Below, piece by piece: positions 35,020 through 47,200 of a DNA stretch of 64,000 bases. The notes beneath the pieces were generated by a model. The model did no database searches and was not told the DNA's origin. It saw only the letters and a program-made list of their open reading frames with translations. The stretch is from Bacteroidota bacterium. GTDB lineage: Bacteria > Bacteroidota > Bacteroidia > Cytophagales > Cytophagaceae. A program made the position numbers and the translations under genes. The DNA is taken from NCBI GenBank assembly GCA_023458555.1, contig JAEWYS010000002.1, positions 186,001 through 250,000 on the forward strand. The letters are read 5' to 3'. Within the stretch, counting starts at the first letter, position 1. The number at the start of each line of letters is the position of its first letter.

Positions 35020-36372
35020 ATGAATCAAGTAAAAATCACCCCGGTCGACAAGTGGATAATTGACCCGGTTACCCGCTTCATAAGTAATTCAGCAACCGGA
35101 GGCATTGTATTGATATTATCCGCTGCTGTTGCCATTTTCATGGCCAATTCACCATGGTCCGACTGGTTTCATGATATTTGGGAATATAAAATTTCGTTTG
35201 GTCTTGATGATAATCTGTCACTGAACAAATCGCTGCATCACTGGATTAATGACGGCCTGATGGCAATTTTCTTTTTCGTTATTGGTCTTGAGCTCAAGCG
35301 GGAAATTGTAGGCGGAGAGCTTTCTCAGCCGAAAAATGCGGTACTCCCCTTGTGTGCAGGTATCGGAGGAATGATCTTTCCGGCCTTAATTTATACCTTC
35401 TTCAATGCCGGAGAAGAAACAATGAATGGCTGGGGAATTCCGATGGCTACCGATCTTGCATTTGCTCTTGGTATACTATATCTCCTGGGTGACAGAATCC
35501 CGCCCACCCTTAAAATATTTCTGACAGCCTTTGCCATTGTGGATGATATCGGTTCGGTGCTTGTTATCGCTATATTTTATACATCCGAGATATCACTTGG
35601 CAATCTTGGAATTGGCTTTTCATTTTTACTGCTTCTGATCGCCTCCAACCTTCTTGGAGTCCGTAATACATTCTACTATGGTCTGATAGGTATTGGTGGT
35701 GTCTGGCTGTTCTTTCTTCTCTCAGGCGTTCACGCCACCATTGCCGCCATTCTTGCAGCGTTTACCATCCCGGCTACTACCAAAATCAATGAAGCTCACT
35801 TTATAGATCGCATGCACAAGTATCTGGAGAAATTCAAAAAGGCAGATCCCAATTTCAAAGCGCCAACACTTACCCCCGAGCAGCTGCATATCATCGATGA
35901 TATGGAAGCGCTGACTAAAAAAGCGTTGCCGCCGTTACAAAAACTGGAACACGATATGCACCCTCTGGTTGCTTTTATAGTGATGCCTATCTTCGCACTT
36001 GCCAATGCCGGAGTTACCTTTGACAATAACGTGCTGGACAATGCGACAAGTCCCGTAGCTATGGGTGTAGCGTTAGGATTGCTGATCGGTAAAATGATAG
36101 GAATTTTCGGAGTTTCAAGTCTGTTGATCCGGTTTGGCATTGCCCCTATGCCTAATAAAGTTACGTACAAACAGTTGCTCGGCCTGGGTCTCATTTCCGC
36201 AATAGGATTCACCATGTCCTTGTTTATAAACGAACTGGCATTTACACCGATTGCAGGGAACGGGCCTTTGTATATTGATCAGGCCAAAATCGGTATTATC
36301 ATTGCATCGCTTATTGGTGGCTTTTCCGGTTTCTTTCTGCTGAAATCGATAAATACACCTGAAAACAGCTAG
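35020..36372 (+). CDS. nhaA: Na+/H+ antiporter NhaA
   Basis: Inner-membrane antiporter exporting Na+ in exchange for protons, important for salt and alkaline pH tolerance. It has 450 residues from the ATG at 35020 (a TTG just before is less likely). The adjacent aspartates of the ion-binding site are Asp175 and Asp176 (FAIVDDIGSV). The conserved segments GLMAIFFFVIGLELKREI and IPMATDLAFALGILYLLGDR are present, and about a dozen membrane helices are expected. A hydrophilic stretch at about 270-315 (KKADPNFKAPTLTPEQ) is an insertion typical of the longer form. A bidirectional terminator ends the gene and separates it from convergent purL. Confidence 0.97.
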   Translation: MNQVKITPVDKWIIDPVTRFISNSATGGIVLILSAAVAIFMANSPWSDWFHDIWEYKISFGLDDNLSLNKSLHHWINDGLMAIFFFVIGLELKREIVGGELSQPKNAVLPLCAGIGGMIFPALIYTFFNAGEETMNGWGIPMATDLAFALGILYLLGDRIPPTLKIFLTAFAIVDDIGSVLVIAIFYTSEISLGNLGIGFSFLLLLIASNLLGVRNTFYYGLIGIGGVWLFFLLSGVHATIAAILAAFTIPATTKINEAHFIDRMHKYLEKFKKADPNFKAPTLTPEQLHIIDDMEALTKKALPPLQKLEHDMHPLVAFIVMPIFALANAGVTFDNNVLDNATSPVAMGVALGLLIGKMIGIFGVSSLLIRFGIAPMPNKVTYKQLLGLGLISAIGFTMSLFINELAFTPIAGNGPLYIDQAKIGIIIASLIGGFSGFFLLKSINTPENS

Positions 36373-36381
36373 AAAACGAAA

Positions 36382-36419
36382 AGGGCTTCTGACGCAAAAC
36401 GCCGGAAGCCCTCTTTTTT
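36382..36419 (+). terminator. terminator between nhaA and purL
   Basis: AGGGCTTC (36382-36389) pairs with GAAGCCCT (36405-36412) and is followed by six T. The minus strand also has a T-rich tail, so it may act both ways. Confidence 0.85.
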
Positions 36420-36449
36420 GTGACAATCAGATCGACTCTTCAGTCAACA

Positions 36450-39400
36450 TTATTTTTTCACAACTTCCTGTACCCATTGGCGGGCATTGACAAAAGCCTC
36501 AAGCCACGGAGTACAATCATCCCCTTTTCGGTTTTCCGGATAGAATCCGCACTGCCACGGAAATACACTTCGCTCCAGATGCGGCATAATAGCCAGATGT
36601 CTTCCGTTGTCTGATACAATACCTGCAGCATCAAAATTGCTTCCGTTCGGATTACCGGGATAGCCGCTGTAACTATATTTCATTGCAATGGAATAGTCCG
36701 ATTCCTGTTTCGGGAAAACAAACTTCCCTTCACCGTGCGCTATCCAGACGCCAAGTTTACTTCCGGCCAGAGACTTCAGCATTACTGAGTTATTTTCGGG
36801 TATTTCGACCTGAAGAAAAGAAGACTCGAATTTGCCGGAATCATTATGCGCCATTTTAGGTCTGCGGCTGTCTTCGCGATAAATCAGCCCCAGCTCAACC
36901 ATCAGCTGACAACCGTTGCATACTCCAAGGCTTAGTGTATCAGGACGGGCATAGAAGTTTTCAAGCGCTTTTCTGGCTTTTTCATTGAAAAGAAATGCTC
37001 CGGCCCAGCCTTTGGCTGATCCAAGTACATCTGAATTGGAAAACCCTCCTACAAAAACTATGAAATTGACATCCTCCAAGGTTTCTCTTCCGGAAATAAG
37101 GTCCGTCATGTGTACATCCTTGACATCAAAACCAGCCAGATACATACAATAGGCCATTTCCCTGTCGCCGTTTACACCTTTCTCACGAATGATAGCCGCC
37201 TTGACACCAGACTTTTCTTTCCTTTCAGGCAGCACTCCGTATTGAGCAAACTTTCCGGTAAAATGCCCGGGCAGAACAGGACGTATCGGCTGCTGCTTAT
37301 AGTTTTTATACCGTTCTTCGGCAAGACGTGCCGTAGACTGATTTTTGTCAAGCAGGTAGGATGTTTTATACCATACATCCCGAAGCATATCAATATTCAG
37401 ATGAATAGTTTCCTCCCCATGATTCAGTGCAAAAGAACGATCATTTAACACATTCCCCAGAATGAAGGAGGCAACCCCCTGCTTCTCCAGGAATGCCTGC
37501 ACTTCCGCGGCATCTTTTACCTGAAGAACCAGAGCCGGGTTTTCCGCAAAAAGTATCTTTATAATATCTTCTTCACCGAAAGGCTGCAAATCAACAAAGA
37601 GTCCTGCCTTCTCAGATGCAAAACACATTTCCAGCAGGCAGGTTACAAGCCCCCCTGAGGAAACATCATGCCCGGATAGTACTTCACCCTGTCTGATAAG
37701 TTCCTGCACAGCGTCAAACGCCTTTGCAAAGCTTTTTGCATCTCCTACATCCGGTGTAGTCCCTCCAAGGCTGTTTACTGCCTGTCCGAAGGAAGAGCCT
37801 CCCAGAGCCTGAGCCACAAAAGAAAAATCTATCCAAAGCAACTCTGTTCCTGATTCCGGAACCAAAGCCGTTGAAACAACTTTCCGAACATCCGAAACTT
37901 CACCTCCGGCTGTTATAATTACCGTACCGGGAGCATATACCTTATCTCCGTCCTTGTATTTCTGAACCATAGACAGAGAATCCTTCCCTGTAGGAATATT
38001 AATTCCCAGCTCAATGGCAAAATCCGATACCGCCTTTACCGCATTATAGATTCGGGCATCTTCTCCCTCATTCTTACAAGGCCACATCCAGTTTGCACTC
38101 AGGGATACGCTCTTCAGACCATCCTTCAGAGGAGCAAAAACAATATTGGTCAGCGACTCCGCAATAGCAAGTCTGGCTCCCGCCTTTTCATCAATCAGGG
38201 AAGGTACCGGAGCATGACCAATTGCTGTTGCAAGTCCTGATTTGCCCAGATAATCCAGCGCCATAACTCCCACATTATTGAGCGGAAGCTGAATTTCTCC
38301 ACACGTCTGCTGCTTGGCTACTTTACCGGTCACAGACCGGTCTGCTTTATTGGTCAGCCAGTCTTTGCAGGCTACTGCTTCCAGCTGCAATACCCGCTGT
38401 ATATATTCGCTCAGACGTGTCTGATCATACGTCAGCGCACCAAAGGATTGCTTAACTGTCTTATCCTCCATGATTGTCTTGGGCGGATTCCCGAACATAT
38501 CGCTCAGCGACCAGTCAATAGGCTTCTCACCTGTTCTCGCATCTTCGAATGTAAAACGCATATCACCCGTAGTCTCTCCTACCACATACATTGGCGCGCG
38601 CTCACGCTCAGCTACTGCTTTTAACAGGTCAATATCTTTCTCCTTAATGACCAGCCCCATCCGCTCCTGCGACTCATTCCCTACAATCTCTCTTGCAGAA
38701 AGCGTCGGGTCTCCTACCGGAAGCTTGTCAAGGGCTATTTTACCTCCGGTTTCTTCTACAAGTTCCGAAAGGCAATTTAAATGCCCGCCTGCCCCATGAT
38801 CATGAATAGACACTATAGGATTATCGCCTGTTTCGGACAATGCCCTGATCGCATTGTATACCCTTTTCTGCATTTCAGGATTGGACCGCTGAATAGCATT
38901 CAGCTCAATAGCATTGCTGTATTTGCCGGTCTCAACCGATGATACCGCACCGCCACCCATACCAATACGATAGTTATCACCTCCCATTACCACCACTTTG
39001 TCACCTTTCTCAGGATGACCTTTCAGCGCATCTTTTTCAATACCGTATCCGATTCCCCCGGCCATCATGATGACCTTATCAAATCCGTACTTTCTGTTAT
39101 TTTCAAAGTGCTCGAAGGTAAGAACTGACCCGGTGATAAGAGGCTGCCCGAATTTGTTTCCGAAATCAGAAGCCCCGTTGGATGCCTTGATCAGCAAATC
39201 CATAGGAGTCTGGTACAACCATGGTCTCGGAGTAGTCGCTTCTTCCCAGGGACGACCATTTTCAAGGCGGGAATAAGGAGTCATATAAACAGCTGTTCCG
39301 GCCAGCGGCATGGAGCCTTTACCTCCGGCAATTCTGTCTCTGATTTCCCCTCCTGACCCTGTAGCTGCTCCGTTGAAAGGCTCGACAGTAGTAGGAAAAT

Positions 39401-40142
39401 TATGTGTTTCCGCCTTTATCGAAAGAACCGATTCTATTTTTCTGGTCACAAACTCATCCGCTATGTCTTGTCTGGCCGGAGCAAACTGCTCGATAACAGG
39501 CCCTTTAAGAAAGGCAACATTGTCTTTATAAGCCGATATGACCGTATTGGGATTTGTTTCAGTTGTCTTTCGGATCAGCTTAAACAGAGATGATTCTTTT
39601 TCTTCTCCATCGATAATAAAACGTCCGTTAAAGATCTTGTGACGGCAATGTTCGGAGTTGACCTGAGAAAACCCAAAGACTTCACTATCGGTAAGCTTTC
39701 GTCCGATTTTTTCCGATACACTGTTCAGATAGCTTACTTCGTCTTCACTCAGCGCCAGCCCTTCTTTTTCATTATATTGCTGAATATTGTCTATATACCG
39801 GACAGGTTCCGGAGTAAGCCTGATTGTAAATATCTCCTGATCCAGACCATTGTATACGACTTCCAGCATTTTATCGTGCGCAGATTCTTTGCCGGCGACC
39901 TGTCTGAATTCTTCCAGGCGTTCAATCCCCACCATTCCCATATTCTGGGTAATCTCAACTGCATTCGTGCTCCAGGGAGTCACCATCTCTTTTCTTGGAC
40001 CAACAAAGAAACCATCGAGTTTCTCCTCCTTAAGAATAGCAGCATTCAGCAACCATTCCATTTTTTTCATGTCTGCGTCTGAAAAACGGGATTTTGTCTG
40101 AATCGCAAAACAGCGTTCAGCATTGCGAGCAAATAAGATCAT
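36450..40142 (-). CDS. purL: phosphoribosylformylglycinamidine synthase (single chain)
   Basis: Fourth step of purine synthesis: FGAR, ATP and glutamine give FGAM. This is the long single-chain form (1230 residues), with an N-terminal PurS-like region, a FGAM synthase core (EVFGFSQVNSEHCRHKIFN, then SIKAETHNFPTTVEPFNGA) and a C-terminal class I glutamine amidotransferase. The amidotransferase nucleophile is Cys1075 (GVCNGC), with His1188 and Glu1190 (MPHLER) completing the triad. The large form is usual in Bacteroidota and proteobacteria. It stands alone. A TAATTTTG element lies 29 bases before the ATG. Confidence 0.97.
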   Translation of the reverse strand: MILFARNAERCFAIQTKSRFSDADMKKMEWLLNAAILKEEKLDGFFVGPRKEMVTPWSTNAVEITQNMGMVGIERLEEFRQVAGKESAHDKMLEVVYNGLDQEIFTIRLTPEPVRYIDNIQQYNEKEGLALSEDEVSYLNSVSEKIGRKLTDSEVFGFSQVNSEHCRHKIFNGRFIIDGEEKESSLFKLIRKTTETNPNTVISAYKDNVAFLKGPVIEQFAPARQDIADEFVTRKIESVLSIKAETHNFPTTVEPFNGAATGSGGEIRDRIAGGKGSMPLAGTAVYMTPYSRLENGRPWEEATTPRPWLYQTPMDLLIKASNGASDFGNKFGQPLITGSVLTFEHFENNRKYGFDKVIMMAGGIGYGIEKDALKGHPEKGDKVVVMGGDNYRIGMGGGAVSSVETGKYSNAIELNAIQRSNPEMQKRVYNAIRALSETGDNPIVSIHDHGAGGHLNCLSELVEETGGKIALDKLPVGDPTLSAREIVGNESQERMGLVIKEKDIDLLKAVAERERAPMYVVGETTGDMRFTFEDARTGEKPIDWSLSDMFGNPPKTIMEDKTVKQSFGALTYDQTRLSEYIQRVLQLEAVACKDWLTNKADRSVTGKVAKQQTCGEIQLPLNNVGVMALDYLGKSGLATAIGHAPVPSLIDEKAGARLAIAESLTNIVFAPLKDGLKSVSLSANWMWPCKNEGEDARIYNAVKAVSDFAIELGINIPTGKDSLSMVQKYKDGDKVYAPGTVIITAGGEVSDVRKVVSTALVPESGTELLWIDFSFVAQALGGSSFGQAVNSLGGTTPDVGDAKSFAKAFDAVQELIRQGEVLSGHDVSSGGLVTCLLEMCFASEKAGLFVDLQPFGEEDIIKILFAENPALVLQVKDAAEVQAFLEKQGVASFILGNVLNDRSFALNHGEETIHLNIDMLRDVWYKTSYLLDKNQSTARLAEERYKNYKQQPIRPVLPGHFTGKFAQYGVLPERKEKSGVKAAIIREKGVNGDREMAYCMYLAGFDVKDVHMTDLISGRETLEDVNFIVFVGGFSNSDVLGSAKGWAGAFLFNEKARKALENFYARPDTLSLGVCNGCQLMVELGLIYREDSRRPKMAHNDSGKFESSFLQVEIPENNSVMLKSLAGSKLGVWIAHGEGKFVFPKQESDYSIAMKYSYSGYPGNPNGSNFDAAGIVSDNGRHLAIMPHLERSVFPWQCGFYPENRKGDDCTPWLEAFVNARQWVQEVVKK

Positions 40143-40170
40143 TACTTAATGATAATCGTTGAAGATTCTG

Positions 40171-40178
40171 CAAAATTA
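40171..40178 (-). promoter_or_regulatory. candidate -7 element of purL
   Basis: The minus strand reads TAATTTTG at a distance giving a leader of about 22 bases before the purL ATG. No TTG at the expected -33. Confidence 0.45.
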
Positions 40179-40213
40179 GAAAATAAGTCTGAAAGCGACT
40201 TTAATATCCGATA

Positions 40214-40242
40214 GAAAAAGAGTGAATAATTATTACTCACTC
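40214..40242 (-). terminator. terminator of the maeB-ruvA-sprA operon
   Basis: On the minus strand, GAGTGAGTAAT pairs (one mismatch) with ATTATTCACTC and is followed by TTTTTCT. It lies about 50 bases past the stop of the MORN-repeat protein gene. Confidence 0.65.
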
Positions 40243-40292
40243 CATAGACAGTGCTTACATATAAGAAGAATAGAGGAAGTACGATAAAAGTT

Positions 40293-41231
40293 CTATTTTC
40301 TTCCTTTCTTTTTGAAATAGTTTTTAACAGGATCCGCTTCTACTTTCTGTCCGGCTTCCACTTTGGTTCCATTAACAATAATCTGATTGTTTTTCTCATC
40401 CCATTCATTGAGCACATAGGGCTCTTTGTCCTGATAGGAATCTTCCGGATACTGCACCTCCCTCTGCCTTTTCTCCTTGTCCGGAAAATATTCCACCCAT
40501 AACCCTACTTTTTTTCCCCGATCATATGTTCCCTTCACAAAAAGCATCCCGTTTTCCTGAAACATATAATAAGTGCCATTCAGCCTTCCGTTCTCATAAG
40601 GCCAGACTTCCTTTACTTTTTTCCGGGCAGCGTCATAATAGACCACTCTTGTCTCTCTCAGCCAGCCTTTATAATATTTCTTTTTATCCAGCAGAACATT
40701 GTAAGCCACTTCTTCGCCATTCACCTCCTCTTTTTTTTCGGGAGCGTAGGTTTCCCAGCGCCCGTGCCTGGTTCCTATATAAAAGATACCCTGCTCCATG
40801 ACATTTCCTCCGATTGTCCGCACATAGGGACCGTGAAGGATCTTGTGAAACCTTGGATCAAATTTCTCTTTTTTGGCAATCTCAATGACCTGGCCCTCTC
40901 TAATATCCCATACATACACTGTCGGGACATAAAAATCCGGATCTTCCGGTCTTTTCAGGTAATAAAACTGCTCAAGCTGCTGCTTCTTACCTGAGCCTTT
41001 CTTTGTAAAAGATTTCCGGCATTTTTTTCCGTAAAAAACTTTCTTGGGAACTTTCTTCTTCTTTTTCGGCTCTTCTTCCTCCAGCACGGCATGTACATCA
41101 ATATCAGGCAGGGTATCTGAAAGAAAAATGGGTTCTCCTACAGGAGGAGGATTATCAACCTGGGCAAAACCAATACCAGCTGTCAGTATAAAGGACAAAA
41201 CAAAGAATACGGAAACCCTTACCATAACCAT
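40293..41231 (-). CDS. secreted MORN-repeat-like protein encoded with SprA
   Basis: A 312-residue protein with a signal peptide (VSVFFVLSFILTAGIGFAQ). After an acidic then very basic region (EEEEPKKKKKVPKKV) come MORN-type segments, clearest in YENGRLNGTYYMFQENG and KGTYDRGKKVGLWVEYFPD, and a basic tail (KNYFKKKGRK). Similar proteins are often called YwqK-family antitoxins automatically, but there is no toxin partner here. It begins 35 bases after the sprA stop, so it is probably in the same transcript. A periplasmic or outer-membrane accessory role in secretion or gliding is a reasonable guess with no direct support. Confidence 0.82.
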   Translation of the reverse strand: MVMVRVSVFFVLSFILTAGIGFAQVDNPPPVGEPIFLSDTLPDIDVHAVLEEEEPKKKKKVPKKVFYGKKCRKSFTKKGSGKKQQLEQFYYLKRPEDPDFYVPTVYVWDIREGQVIEIAKKEKFDPRFHKILHGPYVRTIGGNVMEQGIFYIGTRHGRWETYAPEKKEEVNGEEVAYNVLLDKKKYYKGWLRETRVVYYDAARKKVKEVWPYENGRLNGTYYMFQENGMLFVKGTYDRGKKVGLWVEYFPDKEKRQREVQYPEDSYQDKEPYVLNEWDEKNNQIIVNGTKVEAGQKVEADPVKNYFKKKGRK

Positions 41232-41266
41232 TTTTTCGACATTTATCTCTTCCTCTTTCTGTTCAT

Positions 41267-44200
41267 TTAGGACAATGTAAATCTCAACTGTATGCCAAAG
41301 GCGGTAGTCGTCCGCTTAAACGAGTTGGATACCTTCGGATCATTGATCGTCCGCTCAAAATAAAGAGTCAGATTTAAACGCTGATTTACAAGATAACTTA
41401 TCGTTGGTTTAAAATTCAGACTCATTGCTCCTTCTGTGGTGATACTGCCTTCTTCCAGACGTCGCTGTACTGTTTTCCGGTCCCTGATAGCAAAATCAAC
41501 CCGGAAGCGAACTTCATTTCTGAGAATTGTATAAGGATTACCACCTGTTGCAATCGGCAACTTTATCCCTGCCTTAGCATAGCCAAGTCCGACAACAATA
41601 CCATTGCTGTTAATCTCCTGAATCTGTGAATTGGACATGCTCAGTGTCATCGTCCGGTCCCTGACATACTCCAGACGTCCTTCCAGTTTTGTTTTTGTCC
41701 GGAAGTTTACACCTATTAACGGAGAAAACTTCTCCGATATTACAACATTGTCGATCACATAGGGAGAGACATACCGCCCTTCACGCAAAATAAGATCATC
41801 AGGATTTACAGATTCCATATACTTGCTTGACGAGCTGATTATATCAGGATTATTACTGTACTCCAGAGAGGATGTAAGCGATCCGACCACAAAAGAACTT
41901 TGATAGGCATGACTGAAAGAAAGCAGGCTAAACCATTTCGAAACTTTCTTCATACGGGTAAGGCCATTATAATCAATCCGCCAGTTCGGCAACGGTATGG
42001 ATGGGAATGATGACAGACTTACCTTATTTACATCTTTTCCGCTATACGCAGCAATAAATGCCGGCACCATTACTTCATGAGAATTCTGCGCATATCTGCT
42101 TCCATCCGGCCGCCTTCGTTGTATTGCCGTAAGATTACTGATAAAACGGTCAAAAGTCTCTGATGCGTTGGGATTATCCCGGTTGCCACCACCATCAAAA
42201 GCAGTTTTGATAGCTATAAATGATACTGTATAACTTCCTCTGATCCCGGCAGCATCCGAAAACCAGTCTGATCCGGTTCCCATTGAGTCCGGCCTGTATC
42301 GATATATCTCATCGTATATGCTGGTCTTATTGCGCATCATGTCAACCTGAATCCGAAGATCTCTTACAGGCTCTAGGGATGTACGGACATTGATATTTTC
42401 GCTGACCGACTGCATGTATGGTGTGTTGAGCGAAGAGCTTGTTGAGTAACTGCTGTCATCCCTGAGCATCCTGAGTATATTAGGATCCTGGGCTCCAAAC
42501 ACAAATGGCAGCATATTAAACTGCCCATGCTGTATTCCCAGATAATCAACATCTGATAAATACCCTCCAAAGCTTGTTCCTCTTGACAAAGTATATGTTC
42601 CGTTTATCACCTTAAGACTCATTAGTCCTTTGGCAACCTGCTTCATCCCCTTGTATTCTCTTTTTACTTTTTCGGTACTATCTTTATCGTTTTTCTGCTG
42701 AGGTGCTTTTGCCTGCGGCCCGAAGCCGGGTCGGGTCGGAGCCGGTCGTTCATTGAGAATCTTTTTCAGGGCCGGCACTTTACCATATAGCTTATCAAGA
42801 TTAACTCTCCCGTTGACACTAATGTCCTGCTTGTTGGTGACCAGGTTACCCAGCGTATCCTGCAAATCCAGCGCCCCCGCAGTCCAGGTATATCCGGAGG
42901 CATAACGGGTATCGGCACCCAGCCAGTCTGTTATCGGAAACTTATCCAGGGGAACTTTGTAATTCAGAGAAGCCGCCTGATTATAGTTTTTCTTCCGGCC
43001 CAGACCCTGTATCTCTTCCCATAGCTTCTGATTATACACCCTGGACCCGGGAGTAAGAGAATCGTCCGGCTCGTCTATTACAGTATAGGTATTGGCGCTG
43101 AAGTCCGCTGTAAGGTTTTTGGTAAAGTTCCAGTTAAGCCCATATATCCGGTTGTGTGTAAACGATTTTGAAAAAATGGGGTCCTGAAGAATATCATACA
43201 TAGGATTGCCGGCATAGTATACCGTTTTTGTAAGACGCCTGTCGAAATCAGACCGGAAGGTAACTGTACTCGGCAAAGGGGTAAAATTAAAGTCTTTAAT
43301 TGCTTTAAAATACTTTGACTTGACTTTCACACTTTTAAAAGGTTCGATCGATTTGGCATTGGTATTGTAGGTATACCCCAGAGCTGCTTTCCATGTTTTC
43401 AGATCGTATTCATGGAGATTGGCATTCGTTCGTGTCTGATGAGTCATCCCAAAGCTGAGGCTGAGGTTTTCAATATCATAAAAATGATTCTTCGCTTCGG
43501 GGTTGGTTTTTACCTTTCGTACATTTGTAAAGTTCCATCCGTTGGTGGTTGTTTCATCGACTACCTTTGCCCTGTAGGAGTCTCTGAGCTCGTCCGGCTT
43601 GGACGCAATAGACTCTCTCAACCGCACATCCGGGTCCAGAGGATCATAAACCGGCATAATGATCTTCTTGTCATGGGCTACATAAAAAGGAAGCTTTATG
43701 CCCAGATTGCCCGGAATGAACTTATCTGCCGCAATATTGGAAGCTATTCCGTATTGCAGAGTATTTTCGGTCGAACGCTGTGAGACTTTTTGCTCCAGTG
43801 ACCCAAAGCCTGCTCCGATATAGCGTACCGATGAACTGACCGTAGCAACATCGGCCAGCTGAATATTCATATTGGCCGTAGCTGCATACCCTGCCGCTTC
43901 GACAAAGTCTGATACCTGAAGCTCATTGGCCCAGATACAGGTTTCAACGCCTCTGCTCACTGCGCCACCTCTCGGATTTCGTAAGCCGATCATCAGAGTC
44001 TGTACAGAGCTCAGATCAGGATTTCCCACTACATTGATTCTTCGTCCGTTTTTCTCCACTGTATAAGCCTGTCTGTAGTTGATTTGAGCCCCGCCTTCTC
44101 TGTTCCGCTGAATCTTTGCCTGAACAAGGTCATCGAGCTCAATATCAATCCTGTCCTGGCCGGGCCAGACAGCTTCTGCACTCATGGTTCCTCCTGTAGG

Positions 44201-47200
44201 ATAGACATAATGCAATGGTACTTCAACTTCATAATAGTTTTCATCAAAGTCTGTACCTATACGAAGGAATGCCGAAACCGCTGAATCAGGCAACTGTTCC
44301 TGACTCTGGGCCGACAAAAACATTTTCAGACGCTTATAATGCAAAAGATTGAGACTATTGACATATTTGAATACTGCCCTCGCCTGACCATCTCCCAGAT
44401 CCTTGACACAAACCTGCAAAGACTGCTCATTCAGCTCCCGGTATATCTGCGAAGTAATATCCTGATCCCTGTTATACCCCGGCGGTATGACATAGGGAAC
44501 CGTCTGGGCGTCTCCGTAACCATTTTCCTCTATATTTACGGTAGATACTACAATATCAGGTTTCCTCGGTTCTACTCCCGGCCCTCCGATACCCCCTTCG
44601 TTCAAAGGCTGATCATATACTCTCCACTGATTTGCCACAAGCTGCATCTGGGCAAACCGCAGAATAACGGGACTTTCAAAGCCGGTCATATACATCCTAA
44701 GGAACTTGAGCGACTTAAATCCTTCTATATTTCCGATTTTATTATCAAACTCACGGATCGGAATCCGGAACTGATACCACACTACGGAATCTCCATTGGT
44801 ATACTGTGGATTGGTAACCACGTTACGATCTACTATATAATTCTGTCCGACCACAAACTGAGCAGGGTCAATATCTATTTCATATTCGTAGTATTCATCC
44901 AGAATCTCTACGTTATTATCATTGTTTATATCTTCATTATCCGGCAAGGTTGTATTAGCTTTAACCGCTGTACCCTGTGTAGTGTTGACCGGGGAGTTAT
45001 TCTCCTGACCATTGAAATATTTGTAACGTTGCAAGATAGAAGCATTCTGTGAATCATACAGATCATCCAGATAGTATCTGAAATCATCTCCGGAAGGGTC
45101 ACTCAAAACTCTGTTGAATGCATCACTGTTTGGACCAAGAACAATTCTGGCCTGATTCATATACTCAGTAAAATAATCTGCTTCTGCAGCCGAATTCAGA
45201 CCGTCAAGCCCGACATCCTGAAAACCTCTGGAATTATCAGAGTTATCAAACGAATTGGTAAGATAGGTTTGAGTAGTCACTCTTCCCCAGTCATTGTAAA
45301 TTACTTTGTTTGGATCACTACGGTCGGCCTCACTGACTGGCAAGCCATTTTCAAAAGCATGCCGCTGATCCTTCATAATATCTTCCGAGATACTCCCCAG
45401 GTTAAAATAAAGCTTTCCCCGGTTATTAAGATCAAACGGCACTCCGGGTTCTATGTCCGTATAGTTTTTACCTGATCGTATATAAGGGCTCATCATCCAG
45501 AACTCAATGTACTGAATGTTGGCCTGATCAAAATCAATTTCGGAATTCAGAATTGCTCTTGTCATACCACCCCAGTTTGCCGAAGGAGTTGCCAGGTTTC
45601 CTTCACTGTTCATGGAAGGATTGAAGTTATACGGACCTTTTTCTTCCGGATAATACGCCAGGTTAAGAACCGGCTCATTGTACTGAACCTGTAGTGCCTG
45701 CCTGTTCGGAAATACTTCCTGAGGAAGAACCTGACGGACATAGTGGTTCTTAATATCCTCTTCGCTAATGTGCTTGGGTTTGTTAGGATTGGAATTCAGA
45801 TAAAACAGCTGATCCACATTATACCAGGCAAGCCTCGCCCTGCGATAGGCATATTCCGGCCCCAATGCAACACTTTCTTCAAAACGGACGGGGGTACTGC
45901 TTAGTTTCCAGCTTATGGGATTACGTGTCAGATCGTATGGAGTTTCACTGCCCTCAAAATCATCCAGGAAAGTAACACCACTACTGTTATCTCCCTGATT
46001 TATGGCCTTTGAGTGACCAGGAAATAATCCGGCGCCTTCGGCCTGAAACGAAATAAGCGAAGGAGCCTTGGTCTGGATTACGGGGAGCTTATCAATTGCT
46101 TTGGTCAGAAATCTCGAATCCTTTGTAAAACTCACATCCAGACCAACCATACTATTCCTTGAAGGTTCCTCGCCTATAGCTACCCTCGTAGTCTGCGGCG
46201 CCTCACCCTGGCGGAGGAATGTACCCCCGACGTTAAAGTTTTTATTTATCAGATAATCAAAGCGTGTCCCAAGAAAAGTCTTTCTTCTGAAGCTGAATAA
46301 GTCTGCCTTCTCATACTGAATCCGGATCTCTTCTCCGGATTCCAGCAGTCCCTTATCAAGAATAGTAACCTGACCAGACATATAGTCAATACGGTAGTGA
46401 ACATTTTCCTCCAGTCTTCTGGCTCCGGCCATTAAAACTACCGACCCCGGAGCAATATTTATGGCAGGCAGCCTGAGATTGTCACCACTGCTGGACTGAT
46501 ACTTTCCGGTTATAAAGTATTTATTTTTCCGGGCATAGTTTAGCATGTCACTTTTGGTGGAGTCATAAAGCTCCTGAAACACATACTTATTTTTCAGAGC
46601 TATTTCATCCGAAGCAAAGTATTTCTCAAGATTGCTTCCAAAAGGCTCAAGCACCGGGAATATGATCTTTCCGTTTCGGCTGTCAATCGTTATTCCTTCT
46701 ATATAGTCAAAATTACCATCTCCCGGCGGGTCATTGTTCGGACCAAGCCTGTCTAATCCCGTCAGACGAAGCAATAGTTTTCTGTCTGTGTTTCTGCCTT
46801 CCTGCAAAAACGGAAGGTCGGCTCCGGACTGGTCATTTTTATAGATTATATTAAGAATGAAATTTTCAGGAGAAATCTGTGAAGCACCCAGATGATATAC
46901 GTTTTTCATCATCAGATCCCATGTCGGAAGCCTTGTATTTACATTATTCGGTTTTAGCAGCTTAAGGATAAGTGGTGAATTGGTCACTGTATCCGAATTG
47001 ATTCCGGGAATCTCTCCAACAGTATAGTTTCTTCCATTGTAGGAATACTGATAGGCAACAGCAATGACTTCATTCAGACGCACAATGGTATTGAGAGAGA
47101 TATACCCCAGTTCAGGATGAAAACGGTATTCCTCGGGTTCCAGCTTTCGTGCATTATTGATTATTGCATAGTCTGAACCATTCTGCATACCACGGGAAGC

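Noticed and set aside
40293..41231. YwqK-type antitoxin and so a toxin-antitoxin pair
   Set aside because: The similarity is only to MORN repeats. The protein has a signal peptide, and no small toxin gene lies nearby.
44339..45052. A 237-codon plus-strand reading frame inside sprA
   Set aside because: Shadow of the SprA coding frame with no start signal or domain.
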